Assembly: GCF_036016195.1 (NCBI RefSeq) | Contig: NZ_JAYWTM010000009.1 | Location: 124,001 to 188,000, forward strand | Reading direction: 5' to 3' | From: Brenneria populi | Lineage (GTDB): Bacteria; Pseudomonadota; Gammaproteobacteria; Enterobacterales; Enterobacteriaceae | DNA length: 64,000 bases | In this document: positions 25,748 to 34,516 of the stretch, one piece after another | Layout: every line of letters begins with the position of its first letter | Numbering within the stretch: position 1 is the first letter of the stretch | Notes under the pieces: generated by a model | Database searches by the model: none | Told to the model about the DNA's origin: nothing | What the model saw: the letters and a program-made list of their open reading frames with translations, nothing else | Made by a program: the position numbers and the translations under genes

Positions 25748-26205
25748 GCGCCAGCCCCTTTAACCATTTCACCCTCAAAGACCGTGTCCCATTCACTGCC
25801 GATCAGGCGCGGGCGAGGTTCGGCCAGGTGCTCGGCGGTCACTGCTCCGCTGTCGTCGCGCGTGACAATCACCCGCTCCCATACGGGGATTTTGAACAGC
25901 ACATCAGCGGTTTCATCGCTGGCAATATCCGCATCGAATTCAATCAGTTTGTTTTTATCGGGGTTCAGCAACAGATCGGGCTGATTAATGCGCAGCCAAT
26001 CCAGGATCGGCAACATGAGATCGTCGATATTGCCGGGGTAGTCCATCGCAAAGACGCTGATCGGGTAGCGATACATGAAGGAACTATCATCGCCGGCTAT
26101 TTCAATCGATCCCTTTTCAACCCAGACGGTTACGCCCTCCGGGTTGGCTTTACACCAACGATTTTTATCTGTCAGCGCCTGGCGCAATGATTCAGCCTTT
26201 AACAT
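25744..26205 (-). CDS. R: Tail completion protein gpR
   Basis: 153-residue tail completion protein. The start MLKAESLRQALTDKNRWCK at 26205 follows AAGGGGA and matches the family (P2 R begins MLK-ELR-ALT). LRINQPDLLLNPDKNK and EFDADIASDETADVLFKIPV are recognisable. Precedes S with a four-base overlap. Confidence 0.9.
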   Translation of the reverse strand: MLKAESLRQALTDKNRWCKANPEGVTVWVEKGSIEIAGDDSSFMYRYPISVFAMDYPGNIDDLMLPILDWLRINQPDLLLNPDKNKLIEFDADIASDETADVLFKIPVWERVIVTRDDSGAVTAEHLAEPRPRLIGSEWDTVFEGEMVKGAGA

Positions 26206-26215
26206 TACTTTCCCC

Positions 26216-26530
26216 TTATTGACCCGTTTTTGCCGCATTACTCAGTCGCTGCATGCGGCGCAAATAGAGATCGGCGATCGCCGCTTTATCATCGTTGCAG
26301 GTGTCCAGCGCATCGCTGAGTCGATCACTCCAGATGGCTATCCCGCCCCAGGTTACCGGCGATTGCAGTACCGGCCGGGGCGTTGGCGCCGTCAGGCTTT
26401 CCGGCATCGGCTCGTCCACTATCTTGAATGCCGGCGGCGGGGGCGTGTTTTTGCAGCCCATCGCTGATAGCAGCAGGCACGATAGTGTTAGCGCACGTAT
26501 CGCCTTGTGTTGCAGCACGCATCTTTTCAC
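26216..26530 (-). CDS. lysC: LysC/Rz1-like outer-membrane spanin lipoprotein, nested in lysB
   Basis: A frame nested within the 3' half of lysB encodes a short lipoprotein with lipobox LSAMGC and a Pro-rich mature part (NTPPPPAFKIVDEPMPESL). This is the outer-membrane half of a two-component spanin. No ATG is well placed. I chose the GTG at 26530, which follows AAGGGG at a slightly long spacing; an ATG at 26551 is the alternative. The gene extends beyond lysB to just before R. Confidence 0.7.
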   Translation of the reverse strand: MKRCVLQHKAIRALTLSCLLLSAMGCKNTPPPPAFKIVDEPMPESLTAPTPRPVLQSPVTWGGIAIWSDRLSDALDTCNDDKAAIADLYLRRMQRLSNAAKTGQ

Positions 26531-26762
26531 GCCGGTTTTCCCCTTCCGCATTGCGCTTCTGTTCATTTGCCCGTATCGCCGCCAGCGCCTCGCGGGCATC
26601 GGCTCCCATCGCCCTGATCTCTTCAAGCACCGTATTCTGTTGCCTGGCGCTGGCCGACAGCGCTTCATTGCGCGCGCTGCTGGTTCCGCGCTGGTAGGTT
26701 TGCCAAAGCAACCCGGCCGATACCAACGCCAGCAGGGCGGAAAGAACAATCGTCAGTTTCAT
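26325..26762 (-). CDS. lysB: LysB/Rz-like inner-membrane spanin
   Basis: 145 residues starting MKLTIVLSALLALVSAGLLW (one N-terminal TM anchor) followed by a charged periplasmic coiled-coil (SARQQNTVLEEIRAMGADAR...). This is the Rz-type subunit that pairs with the nested lipoprotein to fuse inner and outer membranes at lysis. The start overlaps the K stop as ATGA. P2 lysA is absent between K and lysB. Confidence 0.85.
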   Translation of the reverse strand: MKLTIVLSALLALVSAGLLWQTYQRGTSSARNEALSASARQQNTVLEEIRAMGADAREALAAIRANEQKRNAEGENRREKMRAATQGDTCANTIVPAAISDGLQKHAPAAGIQDSGRADAGKPDGANAPAGTAIAGNLGRDSHLE

Positions 26763-27304
26763 TTGGCTTTCTCCAGACCGCGCAAACACCAGGCTTTAAA
26801 GTCGGTTCGGCGGTTTACCAGCCCGGAAGACCGCTTGCCGGCGCTGTTAACAAAGTCGGTTAGCCGGGCGCACATCTGCGGCCATTCATGCGCCTGCGCG
26901 TGCCTCCATATCGTTGTCCTTTGCTTGCGTCCCTGTGCGTTGGTAAACCACATCAAATTAGGGCACCCAAGATTCAACGCCGCGTCCGCCATCGCTTCAA
27001 ATGGGTATTGCGGCATTGCCTCCCCTTCAAAATTGTTATTGATGCAGTTCTCCGCCCGCTGCATATCGTTTACCCAGCGGCGCGCGATCTCGTCGTTGCT
27101 GTAGTCCCGCTTTTGCACGTTGCCCGTCGAACCAATGCCGACAGTCAACACGCCAGCGGGGCAGTAGTAGGGGGACTGGCGGCAATCTTCCCAACTCGCG
27201 GTTTTTTGCTGCGCCTCCGGCGACGTGCGCAGCGTTCCCGGCGATAGCGTCACGCCCAGCGCCACGATCGCCGCAATCGAACAGCGCTTAATTACGGCTT
27301 TCAT
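26759..27304 (-). CDS. K: SAR endolysin (T4-lysozyme-type muramidase), replaces P2 gpK
   Basis: 181-residue peptidoglycan hydrolase. The weakly hydrophobic N-terminus (IAAIVALGVTLSP) is a likely signal-anchor-release segment that lets the enzyme be exported by Sec and held inactive until membrane depolarisation. The catalytic region WEDCRQSPYYCPAGVLTVGI-GST has the E-x8-C-x5-T spacing seen in a subset of GH24 enzymes instead of E-x8-D-x5-T. P2 gpK itself is a different family. Start at ATG 27304 is preferred over an in-frame GTG at 27316. Confidence 0.85.
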   Translation of the reverse strand: MKAVIKRCSIAAIVALGVTLSPGTLRTSPEAQQKTASWEDCRQSPYYCPAGVLTVGIGSTGNVQKRDYSNDEIARRWVNDMQRAENCINNNFEGEAMPQYPFEAMADAALNLGCPNLMWFTNAQGRKQRTTIWRHAQAHEWPQMCARLTDFVNSAGKRSSGLVNRRTDFKAWCLRGLEKAK

Positions 27305-27590
27305 CGTCAAACTCACTTTGTTTAAGAATGGAAACCGCGCGGCGTTCCGAATCGTTCAGAGAACGGCTTTCGGCCTGCTGCAAAATCTTTTCAATCAAGG
27401 CATTGCGGCGACGTTGCGCGCGCTCAATACGCACGCGGTACAGCCAGGCGCGCGCGGCGGTCACAATGCCGATAACCAGGCCGGCAACCGCCACCTTTTC
27501 ACTGACCGTCATGACGCCGATACCGGTTACCATCGCGGACATGCCGAAAGTCACCCAATCATTCAGTCGCTGCAAATCATTCAATCCCAT
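27288..27590 (-). CDS. Y: Holin gpY (class II/HP1-like)
   Basis: 100-residue membrane protein with two N-terminal hydrophobic helices (WVTFGMSAMVTGIGVMTVSE and VAVAGLVIGIVTAARAWLYR) and a charged coiled C-terminus (RIERAQRRRNALIEKILQQA). It is placed directly before the endolysin and so sets lysis timing. Overlaps X and K at its ends. Confidence 0.85.
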   Translation of the reverse strand: MGLNDLQRLNDWVTFGMSAMVTGIGVMTVSEKVAVAGLVIGIVTAARAWLYRVRIERAQRRRNALIEKILQQAESRSLNDSERRAVSILKQSEFDDESRN

Positions 27591-27781
27591 AGCTGCACCG
27601 TTTCTTGTTCTGCGCTTTCGGTGATTTCCGGCAGCTCTATTTCTTGGCCGGCGGCGAGAAAAAGCTGATTGCTCAGGCCGGGATTAGCGGCGACAACCGT
27701 TTCGGTAACGCCTTCCGTGCGCCCGTAGTGTCGGTAACACAACTGATCGACGGTATCGCCCTGTAACGCTTTCACTTTCAC
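27581..27781 (-). CDS. X: Tail protein gpX
   Basis: 66-residue LysM-like tail protein (KALQGDTVDQLCYRHYGRTE, VVAANPGLSNQLFLAAGQEI). Comparison with P2 gpX puts the start at the GTG 27781, whose G is shared with the TAG stop of L. The longer open frame upstream has no similarity. Confidence 0.9.
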   Translation of the reverse strand: MKVKALQGDTVDQLCYRHYGRTEGVTETVVAANPGLSNQLFLAAGQEIELPEITESAEQETVQLWD

Positions 27782-28278
27782 TAAAACGCCTCCGCGAAAT
27801 TGCGCACAACGCCGATAATGTCGGAGATCGCCCAACGCGCATCGCGCCACAAATCCGCTGCCTGCAAGGTCAATGCGCTGGCGTGCTTCTCGCCCGCGTC
27901 GCCGGTTGTATCAACATCGCGGTAGTTCTCAATAAGCAGCGCGCGGGCGATGCTGAACACCGCGCGGCGGTAGCGATACACTTTCACGCTTTCACTGTTT
28001 ATCTGCGCGGCAGGGACGATAGCGAGCGATGCATAACCGGCCTTAGCCTGCTCGGTCTGCCACTTCGCTAACTGGTCGGTGACATGCGCGACAGCTTCGA
28101 TCACAACGTGCTTTAGCCGGGTTGTCGTCACTGCGCCGTTAATGCGCATTTCCATGCGGACATCACTTAGCGAGATCTCCGGCCAGAACGCGCCGGCGCT
28201 GACTTTTTCGCCGTTATCATCGGTATCAGGCACATCGTCAGCGGCGGCGGTGACGGTTCGCCCGGCAACAAGGCTCAT
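27781..28278 (-). CDS. L: Head completion protein gpL
   Basis: 165-residue head-completion protein that prepares the portal vertex for tail joining. Segments KVYRYRRAVFSIARALLIEN and YRDVDTTGDAGEKHA (the RDVDTTGDG region of the family) identify it. MSLVAGRTVTAAADD at 28278 is the better start; another ATG lies two codons upstream. Confidence 0.9.
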   Translation of the reverse strand: MSLVAGRTVTAAADDVPDTDDNGEKVSAGAFWPEISLSDVRMEMRINGAVTTTRLKHVVIEAVAHVTDQLAKWQTEQAKAGYASLAIVPAAQINSESVKVYRYRRAVFSIARALLIENYRDVDTTGDAGEKHASALTLQAADLWRDARWAISDIIGVVRNFAEAF

Positions 28279-28380
28279 AATCAAAGCTCCTAAAAGGTTG
28301 GCGGTGAGCGAGTGGAGAAAAGCACAGGCTATGCCTTGCAGATCTCCGCCCGCGCCGCCAGCGCACGGGGCGCAAGTCGG

Positions 28381-29310
28381 TTATTCGGTTTTTCCGCTCG
28401 CGGTCTTTTTGGCCGCTGTTTTGCGGGACGCTGCTTTCCCAGCTGTCGCCGCCGTTTTGCGTATCGTTTTACGAGCCGCCGCTTTACTCGTCGCCGTGGC
28501 CACCACAGCCGAATCCGACGATGCTTCAGCGCCTTCGGCATCCGCCGCGCCTGCGGTTTCATCCGCGGCGCCATCCTCGGCAGCATTACCGGCATCGTTG
28601 CCGCTGTCCGCATCGCTTTCACCTTCCGCATCGGCGGCGAGGCTGGCTTTTTTAACCAGGCGCGCCAGGCGTTCGATCTCTTTTTTCACCCCGGCGCCCG
28701 CATCCAGCTTTAACGCTTCGCGCAGGTATTCCAGCGCCGTCGCCTGGTCTGCCTCCGTTCCGCTACGCAGCGCAAAGGCGCGGGTTTTAAGCAGCTTGGC
28801 GCGAACCTGATCCGGCATATCTTTGCCGTCAACAATCTGGGCGACCTCATCCAGCACGGCCAGATACGTAGAAATATCGGCGCTATCGTCGGCTTTCACT
28901 TGCACCAGGATCGGATCGCAGATTTCCTCAACTAGCACAGTCGGCGCGGTGCGGTTAAAGCGATCCGGCATGGCGAGGCTGTGAGCGATCACATAGCGCC
29001 CGATGCGTACCGCCAGCGGATAATCAGCGGCATCAATCGCCCATACCATCAGCGTGACAATCACTTCATCCTGGCGCCCGCTATCGCCGTCCAGCGTGCC
29101 GTCAATCCATCCCTCATACTGCGGTAGCAGTTGCTTTTTCAGCTCGGCTTTAGCCTGGTCAGATTGCACTCTGCGCAATGCACTCTGATCCATGCGCAGC
29201 CGGTGCAAAATTTGCTCATGCGCTGTGCGGGCGGTGTCCGTCAGCTCGTCGGTTTTGCCGTGGCGTTCCGCCATGACTTTTTGAAAATGTCGTTGTGCCG
29301 GTGTCAGCAT
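28381..29310 (-). CDS. M: Terminase small subunit gpM with extended histone-like tail
   Basis: 309 residues, about 60 more than P2 gpM. The first 230 are the DNA-recognition and assembly core (MLTPAQRHFQKVMAERHGKT, AIDAADYPLAVRIGRYVIAH). The remainder is low complexity: an acidic Ala/Asp/Glu block (about 225-263) followed by a basic Ala/Lys/Thr/Arg block (about 270-309, KAASRKTAAKKTASGKTE) like the C-terminus of histone H1. The basic tail may add sequence-independent DNA binding. It cuts cos together with P. Confidence 0.9.
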   Translation of the reverse strand: MLTPAQRHFQKVMAERHGKTDELTDTARTAHEQILHRLRMDQSALRRVQSDQAKAELKKQLLPQYEGWIDGTLDGDSGRQDEVIVTLMVWAIDAADYPLAVRIGRYVIAHSLAMPDRFNRTAPTVLVEEICDPILVQVKADDSADISTYLAVLDEVAQIVDGKDMPDQVRAKLLKTRAFALRSGTEADQATALEYLREALKLDAGAGVKKEIERLARLVKKASLAADAEGESDADSGNDAGNAAEDGAADETAGAADAEGAEASSDSAVVATATSKAAARKTIRKTAATAGKAASRKTAAKKTASGKTE

Positions 29311-29354
29311 TGCCCTATCTCCAAAGAGGGCGGGGCCAGCCCGCCCGCATGTGG

Positions 29355-30404
29355 TTAGCCGTTATTGCCTTCGGCGGTCGCGAAAGTGATACCGTCGATA
29401 AACGCCACGTTGCCATAGTCCTCAATGACAAAATCATCATTGGACGATTGATAGGTCGCCACGCGGTTATATTCCGGCTCTTCCTTGATGGTGCGGCGCA
29501 ACCCGCCGCGCTGGTAATACAGCGACAGGTTTTTGAACGGCGTAATCAGGATGCCGTTTACCGGGAAATAGGGCGCGATAAAGGTCGGCATATTGCCAAC
29601 TCGTTCTTGCGCAACGATCAGCTGTCCGGCCAGCATTTCGGTGTTGGGGTTGGTCTGGCTCATGGCGTTAATGGCCGGGAAATTGCTGGTTGTCAGCAGG
29701 TCGCCCGCCAGGATCACCACGTTATCCGGGTTGCGCTTGTGCCACTCGTCCATCAGACTGTTTTTAGCGTCATAGACGGCGGCGGAAACGTTGCCATAGG
29801 TGCCTTTAGCAATGATTTTGTTGTCTTCATCGCGCGAGGTTACCGTAATGCCTGAAATCCTGCGGTGCGGGGCTTCCTGACGAATTTTCTCCAGCCAGCC
29901 GATGCCGCAATCTTGCAACAGCGGATGAGCGGCGCGGTCAGACGGATCGGCGTAACTGGTGCCGTTGAACCCGATCATGATGCGGTCAAGCGACATCTGG
30001 CGCGCCATTGCCGAACTGATCAGCGGTTGGAAATTCGGCTGATGGGCCCAGGCGTCTAACTGCTCATAGCTAATGCCGTAGTCATAGTTGACCTTGCGGC
30101 AGGTGTAGTTGAGCGGCTCCATGTTGCTGTTATCAGCTGGATTGCGGCGCGTCGTTGTGCTGTTGTTCACCCCTGCCATAGGGCCTTTGCTGCCAACCAG
30201 CACCTTTTGGCCGATCTGTTGATTAACGCCAAACACGTTAATCAGTTTCAGGAAAGCATCGCTTTCCTGCGCCGCGGCTTCCATTCGCTGCTGACGCGTT
30301 GGATCGACGGCAAATTTTGCCGCAACGGCAGCGGGCGATACGCCGTTTAACTCGGCCTGTCGCATAACGTACCGATCAAACAGTTGGCGGGTATTATTTT
30401 CCAT
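29355..30404 (-). CDS. N: Major capsid protein gpN
   Basis: 349-residue HK97-fold capsid subunit. MENNTRQLFDRYVMRQAELN, GSKGPMAGVNNSTTTRRNPA and DYGISYEQLDAWAHQPNFQP match P2 gpN almost at every hallmark position. In P2 the first about 31 residues are removed by the O protease. Confidence 0.96.
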   Translation of the reverse strand: MENNTRQLFDRYVMRQAELNGVSPAAVAAKFAVDPTRQQRMEAAAQESDAFLKLINVFGVNQQIGQKVLVGSKGPMAGVNNSTTTRRNPADNSNMEPLNYTCRKVNYDYGISYEQLDAWAHQPNFQPLISSAMARQMSLDRIMIGFNGTSYADPSDRAAHPLLQDCGIGWLEKIRQEAPHRRISGITVTSRDEDNKIIAKGTYGNVSAAVYDAKNSLMDEWHKRNPDNVVILAGDLLTTSNFPAINAMSQTNPNTEMLAGQLIVAQERVGNMPTFIAPYFPVNGILITPFKNLSLYYQRGGLRRTIKEEPEYNRVATYQSSNDDFVIEDYGNVAFIDGITFATAEGNNG

Positions 30405-30440
30405 GTTCGTTTTTCTCTCGTTGTGAATATCAGTACGGGC

Positions 30441-31274
30441 TTAGAAATCGGCCTGCTGCACGTTGCCGCCACCGCTGGCCGGCGGGCGCTGGCTGAAATT
30501 GCCGTCGGTGCCTTCCAGCTTTTGTTTCAACGCAGACAGATCGGCGGTCAGCTTTTCAATCGCCTGCTTATCACCGGCGCGCGCTTGTTCTGCGGCGCTG
30601 AACTGGTCGCTTAAATCGGCCTGCGACTGCGCCACGACTTCAACCGCCTGATGTACCTGGCCGAATCGCTCATCGTCGGTTTTTTTGCCTTTGCCCAGAA
30701 TGCCCATAACGCGGTTAAACCACTGCTTGCCCTCCTCGCTGTGCTGGGCGGTCAACTCAATGATTTCGGCTTCGATAGCATCGGAAAATAGCGGGGCTTC
30801 GGCCTGTTGATTGTTGAAGGCCATCACCTGCGCACGCTGCTGGGCGGCAAACTTAAGGCGCTCAGTGCCCAGACTTGCCGGGGTGTCCGTCATTGCCAGA
30901 CCCATCACATAAGCCCGTCCGTTTAATGCAAATTGCGGATGAAGCTCAATGCTTGAGTAAACCTTTTTCCCGTCATCGGTAAGCTGTTTCATGCGCGCAG
31001 AGGGTTCGATCTCTGCGTAAAGCGCGGTTCGCCCCGACAATGGGCCGTCGGTAATCTCCTCCGCGCTCAGGGCGGTAACGTCTCCCATCGCGCCGAAATC
31101 ACTACCGGGATAGGGGGAAAGATAGTGCTCCACGTTGACGCGGGCGCCGTACACCTCCGGGCTGTAATTTGCCGCGGCGTCGCGCAGGTGTTCCGGTTTG
31201 ATTTCTCGCCCGTCCACGGTGGCGCCGGATACAGCAACCCGGAACTTTTTACGCGTACTCGTTTTACTTGCCAT
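30441..31274 (-). CDS. O: Capsid scaffold/maturation protease gpO
   Basis: 277-residue scaffolding protein whose N-terminal half is a serine protease (KFRVAVSGATVDGREIKPEH; catalytic Asp/His/Ser in YSPEVYGARVNVEHYLSP and KKVYSSIELHPQF) and whose C-terminal half is a Gln/Ala-rich helical scaffold. Starts at ATG 31274, divergent from P, with an Ogr box between them. Confidence 0.94.
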   Translation of the reverse strand: MASKTSTRKKFRVAVSGATVDGREIKPEHLRDAAANYSPEVYGARVNVEHYLSPYPGSDFGAMGDVTALSAEEITDGPLSGRTALYAEIEPSARMKQLTDDGKKVYSSIELHPQFALNGRAYVMGLAMTDTPASLGTERLKFAAQQRAQVMAFNNQQAEAPLFSDAIEAEIIELTAQHSEEGKQWFNRVMGILGKGKKTDDERFGQVHQAVEVVAQSQADLSDQFSAAEQARAGDKQAIEKLTADLSALKQKLEGTDGNFSQRPPASGGGNVQQADF

Positions 31275-31353
31275 GTTTGCCTTGCCTGCTCAGGAATTGT
31301 TTAGCTCCCGGTGATGATTCCATGCCGCTTAAACCCCCTCAACGCCTTGTTGT

Positions 31354-31371
31354 TGTAGGGGAAATGCCACA
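31354..31371. promoter_or_regulatory. Ogr/Delta box between divergent O and P
   Basis: TGT-AGGGGAAATGCC-ACA inside TTGTTGT...CACAAC is a TGT-N12-ACA dyad whose centre is 88 bp from the O start and 77 bp from the P start. This matches the arrangement of the P2 PO and PP late promoters. Confidence 0.8.
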
Positions 31372-31438
31372 ACCGGCGGCGCAAGAAACTACCCGCGCGC
31401 GCGGGTTAATCTCCCTGCCATGAAACAAGGGGAGAGCG

Positions 31439-33160
31439 ATGGCGGTTCAGGAAGCATTCATCAGACTGCGGGCACGACAACTTTACTGGCAGGGATACCC
31501 GCCGGCGGAAATCTCGCGCCTGATGGGCATCAATCAAAATACGGTTTACGCCTGGAAAAAGCGCGACGAATGGGACGAAACACCCCCGATCCAGCGTGTT
31601 ACTACGTCTATTGATGCGCGTCTTGTTCAACTGACCGCGAAAGAGAAAAAGACCGGCGGCGACTTTAAAGAAATTGACCTGCTGACGCGCCAGTTAAAGA
31701 AGCTGGATAACGGCACAGCGGCGACGCAGCCCAAAAAGAAAGTACGAAAGAAACAAAATTTCTTTTCAGAGACGCAGATAGCCGCATTGCGGGCGAATAT
31801 CCTCGACTCGCTTCACTGGCATCAACGCGGCTGGTATGAAAACCATCATTATCGTAACCGCGCGATCCTTAAATCCCGCCAGATTGGGGCAACCTGGTAC
31901 TTTGCCCGCGAGGCGCTATTGCGGGCGCTGGTCGATGACGTGAAGTACAAGCATCAGCGCAATCAAATCTTTCTGTCGGCCAGCCGCCGCCAGGCGTATC
32001 AGTTCCGCAGTTTTATCCGCTCCGCAGCGGAAGAGGTTGATGTTGAGCTAAAAGGCGGCGACATGATCCAACTGTTCAACGGCGCAGAGCTTCACTTTCT
32101 CGGCACCTCGGCAGCGACGGCGCAGTCTTACACCGGCAACCTGTATTTTGATGAATTCTTTTGGGTAGGCCGATTCGCCGACTTAAAAAAAGTGGCGGGG
32201 GCAATGGCAACCCTGAAAGGGCTTACCCGCACCTATTTTTCTACCCCTTCAGCAGAAAGCCATGAGGCTTATCCGTTCTGGACGGGAGAAGCCTTTAACA
32301 AGGGTCGCAGGAACGGCAAGCGCATCGAATTTGATACGTCATGGAAAACGCTTAACAGCGGTTTGATGTGTCCCGATAACGTTTGGCGGCAAATCGTCAC
32401 GCTACAAGACGCCATCGATCACGGCTGGGATTTAACGGACATTGAGGAAATCCAGAAGGAGAACAGCCCGGAAGAGTACGACAACCTATATAACTGTCAG
32501 TTTATCCGCACCGGTGAAGCCGCTTTCGATTACAACATGCTGCTGACCTGCGGCGCCGATGGTTATGACGACTGGCCGGACTGGAAACCCTACGCCATGC
32601 GCCCAATGGCCGATCGTCCGGTATGGATTGGTTACGACCCCAATGGCGCCAGCGGTAAAGGCGACAGCGGGGCGATCTCTGTCAACGCGGCGCCGCTCAT
32701 CCCCGGCGGCAAATTCCGCACTATTGAAACGCTACGCGTTCGAGGCATGGAGTTTGAAGAGCAGGCCGCGCTGATTATCAACATGCTATCCCGCTACAAC
32801 GTGCAGCATATCGGCATTGACGGCCAAGGCATTGGCGAGGCGGTTTATCAGTTAGTCAGAAAAAGATTCCCGGCGGCAGTGTGCTATCAGTTCTCCCCAT
32901 CCAGCAAGCGCATGCTGGTATTGAAAATGTTACAGATTATTCGCGGCGGACGCTGGGAGTATGACCGGGGAGAGTACGATCTGATTACCGCGTTTAACTC
33001 AGTTCGCAAGGTTGTTACGCCTGGCGGGGTTATCACTTATGACACCGATCGCTCGCGCGGTGCCAGTCACGGCGATCTGGCCTGGGCGACCATGCTATCA
33101 ATTATTAACGAACCGCTGGGACAAGAAGACGGCGGCGGAATGACGGTTATGGAGTATTAA
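31439..33160 (+). CDS. P: Terminase large (ATPase) subunit gpP
   Basis: 573-residue packaging motor and cos-cutting nuclease. The N-terminal helix-turn-helix (ARQLYWQGYPPAEISRLMGI), the adenine-binding and Walker region KSRQIGATWYFAREALLRAL, Walker B NLYFDEFFW and the nuclease aspartates (IGYDPNGASGKGDSGAI, IGIDGQGIGEAVYQLV) are all present. First gene of the rightward P-Q operon. Confidence 0.95.
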   Translation: MAVQEAFIRLRARQLYWQGYPPAEISRLMGINQNTVYAWKKRDEWDETPPIQRVTTSIDARLVQLTAKEKKTGGDFKEIDLLTRQLKKLDNGTAATQPKKKVRKKQNFFSETQIAALRANILDSLHWHQRGWYENHHYRNRAILKSRQIGATWYFAREALLRALVDDVKYKHQRNQIFLSASRRQAYQFRSFIRSAAEEVDVELKGGDMIQLFNGAELHFLGTSAATAQSYTGNLYFDEFFWVGRFADLKKVAGAMATLKGLTRTYFSTPSAESHEAYPFWTGEAFNKGRRNGKRIEFDTSWKTLNSGLMCPDNVWRQIVTLQDAIDHGWDLTDIEEIQKENSPEEYDNLYNCQFIRTGEAAFDYNMLLTCGADGYDDWPDWKPYAMRPMADRPVWIGYDPNGASGKGDSGAISVNAAPLIPGGKFRTIETLRVRGMEFEEQAALIINMLSRYNVQHIGIDGQGIGEAVYQLVRKRFPAAVCYQFSPSSKRMLVLKMLQIIRGGRWEYDRGEYDLITAFNSVRKVVTPGGVITYDTDRSRGASHGDLAWATMLSIINEPLGQEDGGGMTVMEY

Positions 33161-33162
33161 AA

Positions 33163-34215
33163 TTGAGTAGACGAAAATCACCGCGCGGGCGGCATAGCGC
33201 CACGGCGCAGACTGATCTGGCGGCAGAACTCCAAAAACTTCCCGGCCTGAGCTCGTTCACTTTCGACGGGCCTTGGCCGGTTACATCTTCCTATGACCTG
33301 TTGGATTCGATGTATTGTGCCGATAACGGCCGTTACTATGAGACGCCGATCAGCTGGTACGGCCTGGCGCGCCAGTTCGGGCACGCCAGCTGGCACCAAT
33401 CCGCCCTAATGTTCAAGCGTAACGTGCTGGCCGGCTGCTTTGTTCCGCATAAGCTGCTGTCGCGTCAAACGTTTTTGGCCTTTGCGCTTGACTGGTTTGT
33501 ATTCGGCAATGCGTACCTGGAGTTAAGAAAGAACATGTTCGGCGGGGCGCTGGGGTTTCGTCACTCGCTGGCAAAATACACCCGGCGCGGGTCAGATCTG
33601 GATACATATTGGTTTATCCAGGCAGGGATGGATGATCACCAATTCAATACCGGCGATGTTTGCCATGTGATTAACCCCGATATTCACCAGGAAATCTACG
33701 GCATGCCGGAATACCTGGCCGGCCTGCTATCCGCCAACCTGTCACATTCTGCCGATAAGTTCCGCAAAATGTATTACGACAACGGTAGCCATGCCGGATG
33801 CATTGTGTACGTCAACAGCGCGATCGCCGACAAGGACAGCCTCGACAAACTGAAAAAGACGCTCACCGATACGCGGCGAGGCGGGGCATTCAAAAATATT
33901 TTGCTGCATGCGCCGGGCGGGGGAAAAGACTCGGTTCAGATCCTCCCGTTCAGTCAGATATCCGCCAAGGATGAGTTTCTGGGCGTCAAGTCGGCTACGC
34001 GTGACGACATCTTGGCGGCGCACCGCGTACCGCCGCAGCTTATGGGCGCCATTCCTCAAGGTAACGGCTCGTTCGGCGACGTTGAGAAAGCGGCCAAAGT
34101 GTATGCCATTAACGAATTAACGCCGGTAATGGAGGCCATGAAACATGTTAACGACTGGCTGGGCGAGGAGGTGATCCGCTTCAATCCCTACGCGCTACTT
34201 GATACCGACAAATAA
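33163..34215 (+). CDS. Q: Portal protein gpQ
   Basis: 350-residue dodecameric portal through which DNA enters the head. No ATG is available near the N-terminus; the TTG at 33163, two bases after the P stop, gives MSRRKSPRGRHSATAQ. Conserved sequences: RNVLAGCFVPHKLLSRQTFL, NPDIHQEIYGMPEYLAGLLS and HRVPPQLMGAIPQGNGSFGD. It is the last gene before cos, as in P2. Confidence 0.94.
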   Translation: MSRRKSPRGRHSATAQTDLAAELQKLPGLSSFTFDGPWPVTSSYDLLDSMYCADNGRYYETPISWYGLARQFGHASWHQSALMFKRNVLAGCFVPHKLLSRQTFLAFALDWFVFGNAYLELRKNMFGGALGFRHSLAKYTRRGSDLDTYWFIQAGMDDHQFNTGDVCHVINPDIHQEIYGMPEYLAGLLSANLSHSADKFRKMYYDNGSHAGCIVYVNSAIADKDSLDKLKKTLTDTRRGGAFKNILLHAPGGGKDSVQILPFSQISAKDEFLGVKSATRDDILAAHRVPPQLMGAIPQGNGSFGDVEKAAKVYAINELTPVMEAMKHVNDWLGEEVIRFNPYALLDTDK

Positions 34216-34222
34216 TCACTTC

Positions 34223-34290
34223 CGCCATGCTGCCCGGCGGCGGCATGGCTTTGCCAGCTGGCATAGTCATTACTGACTGTTCCGGCCAAC
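34223..34290 (+). repeat. Composite intercistronic repeat, shortened copy (after Q)
   Basis: Eight bases after the Q stop, 34223-34267 repeats the hairpin module found after FII. The perfect stem here is GCCATGC/GCATGGC and the second palindrome is GCCAGCTGGC where the FII copy has TGCCGGCA, so the stems are kept while the bases change. A shortened form of the second module follows (CATTACTGACTG...CCGGCCAAC). Two further hairpins lie at 34312-34330 (GCTATGC/GCATAGC) and 34422-34436 (GCACC/GGTGC). Confidence 0.65.
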
Positions 34291-34497
34291 GCCCCCGATA
34301 ACTCCCCAGACGCTATGCATCGAGCATAGCCACAACCGATCCATTTATCGCAACCCATCAACCCCGCGCCAGACGCAACAGGCGGCACGCTGGCACGCGT
34401 TCTCATCCTCACTCGACTGATGCACCGATGCGGTGCGCGCCTCACAGCGGGCGATTCAGGCAACACCAGACCCCCTACCTAGCCCCCAAAGCGCGCG

Positions 34498-34516
34498 CTT
34501 GCTCCCCCGCCTCGCC
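34498..34516 (-). other. cos site (P2-type cohesive end)
   Basis: Reading leftwards from 34516 the sequence is GGCGAGGCGGGGGAGCAAG, which differs in only a few bases from the 19-nt cohesive end of P2 as I remember it (GGCGAGGCGGGGGAAGCAC). It lies between Q and the accessory/early region, the P2 position. Terminase M/P should cut here. A 20-bp GC-rich palindrome (34566-34585) and several TTGTGCA-like repeats (34539-34546, 34611-34640) lie nearby. Confidence 0.85.
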
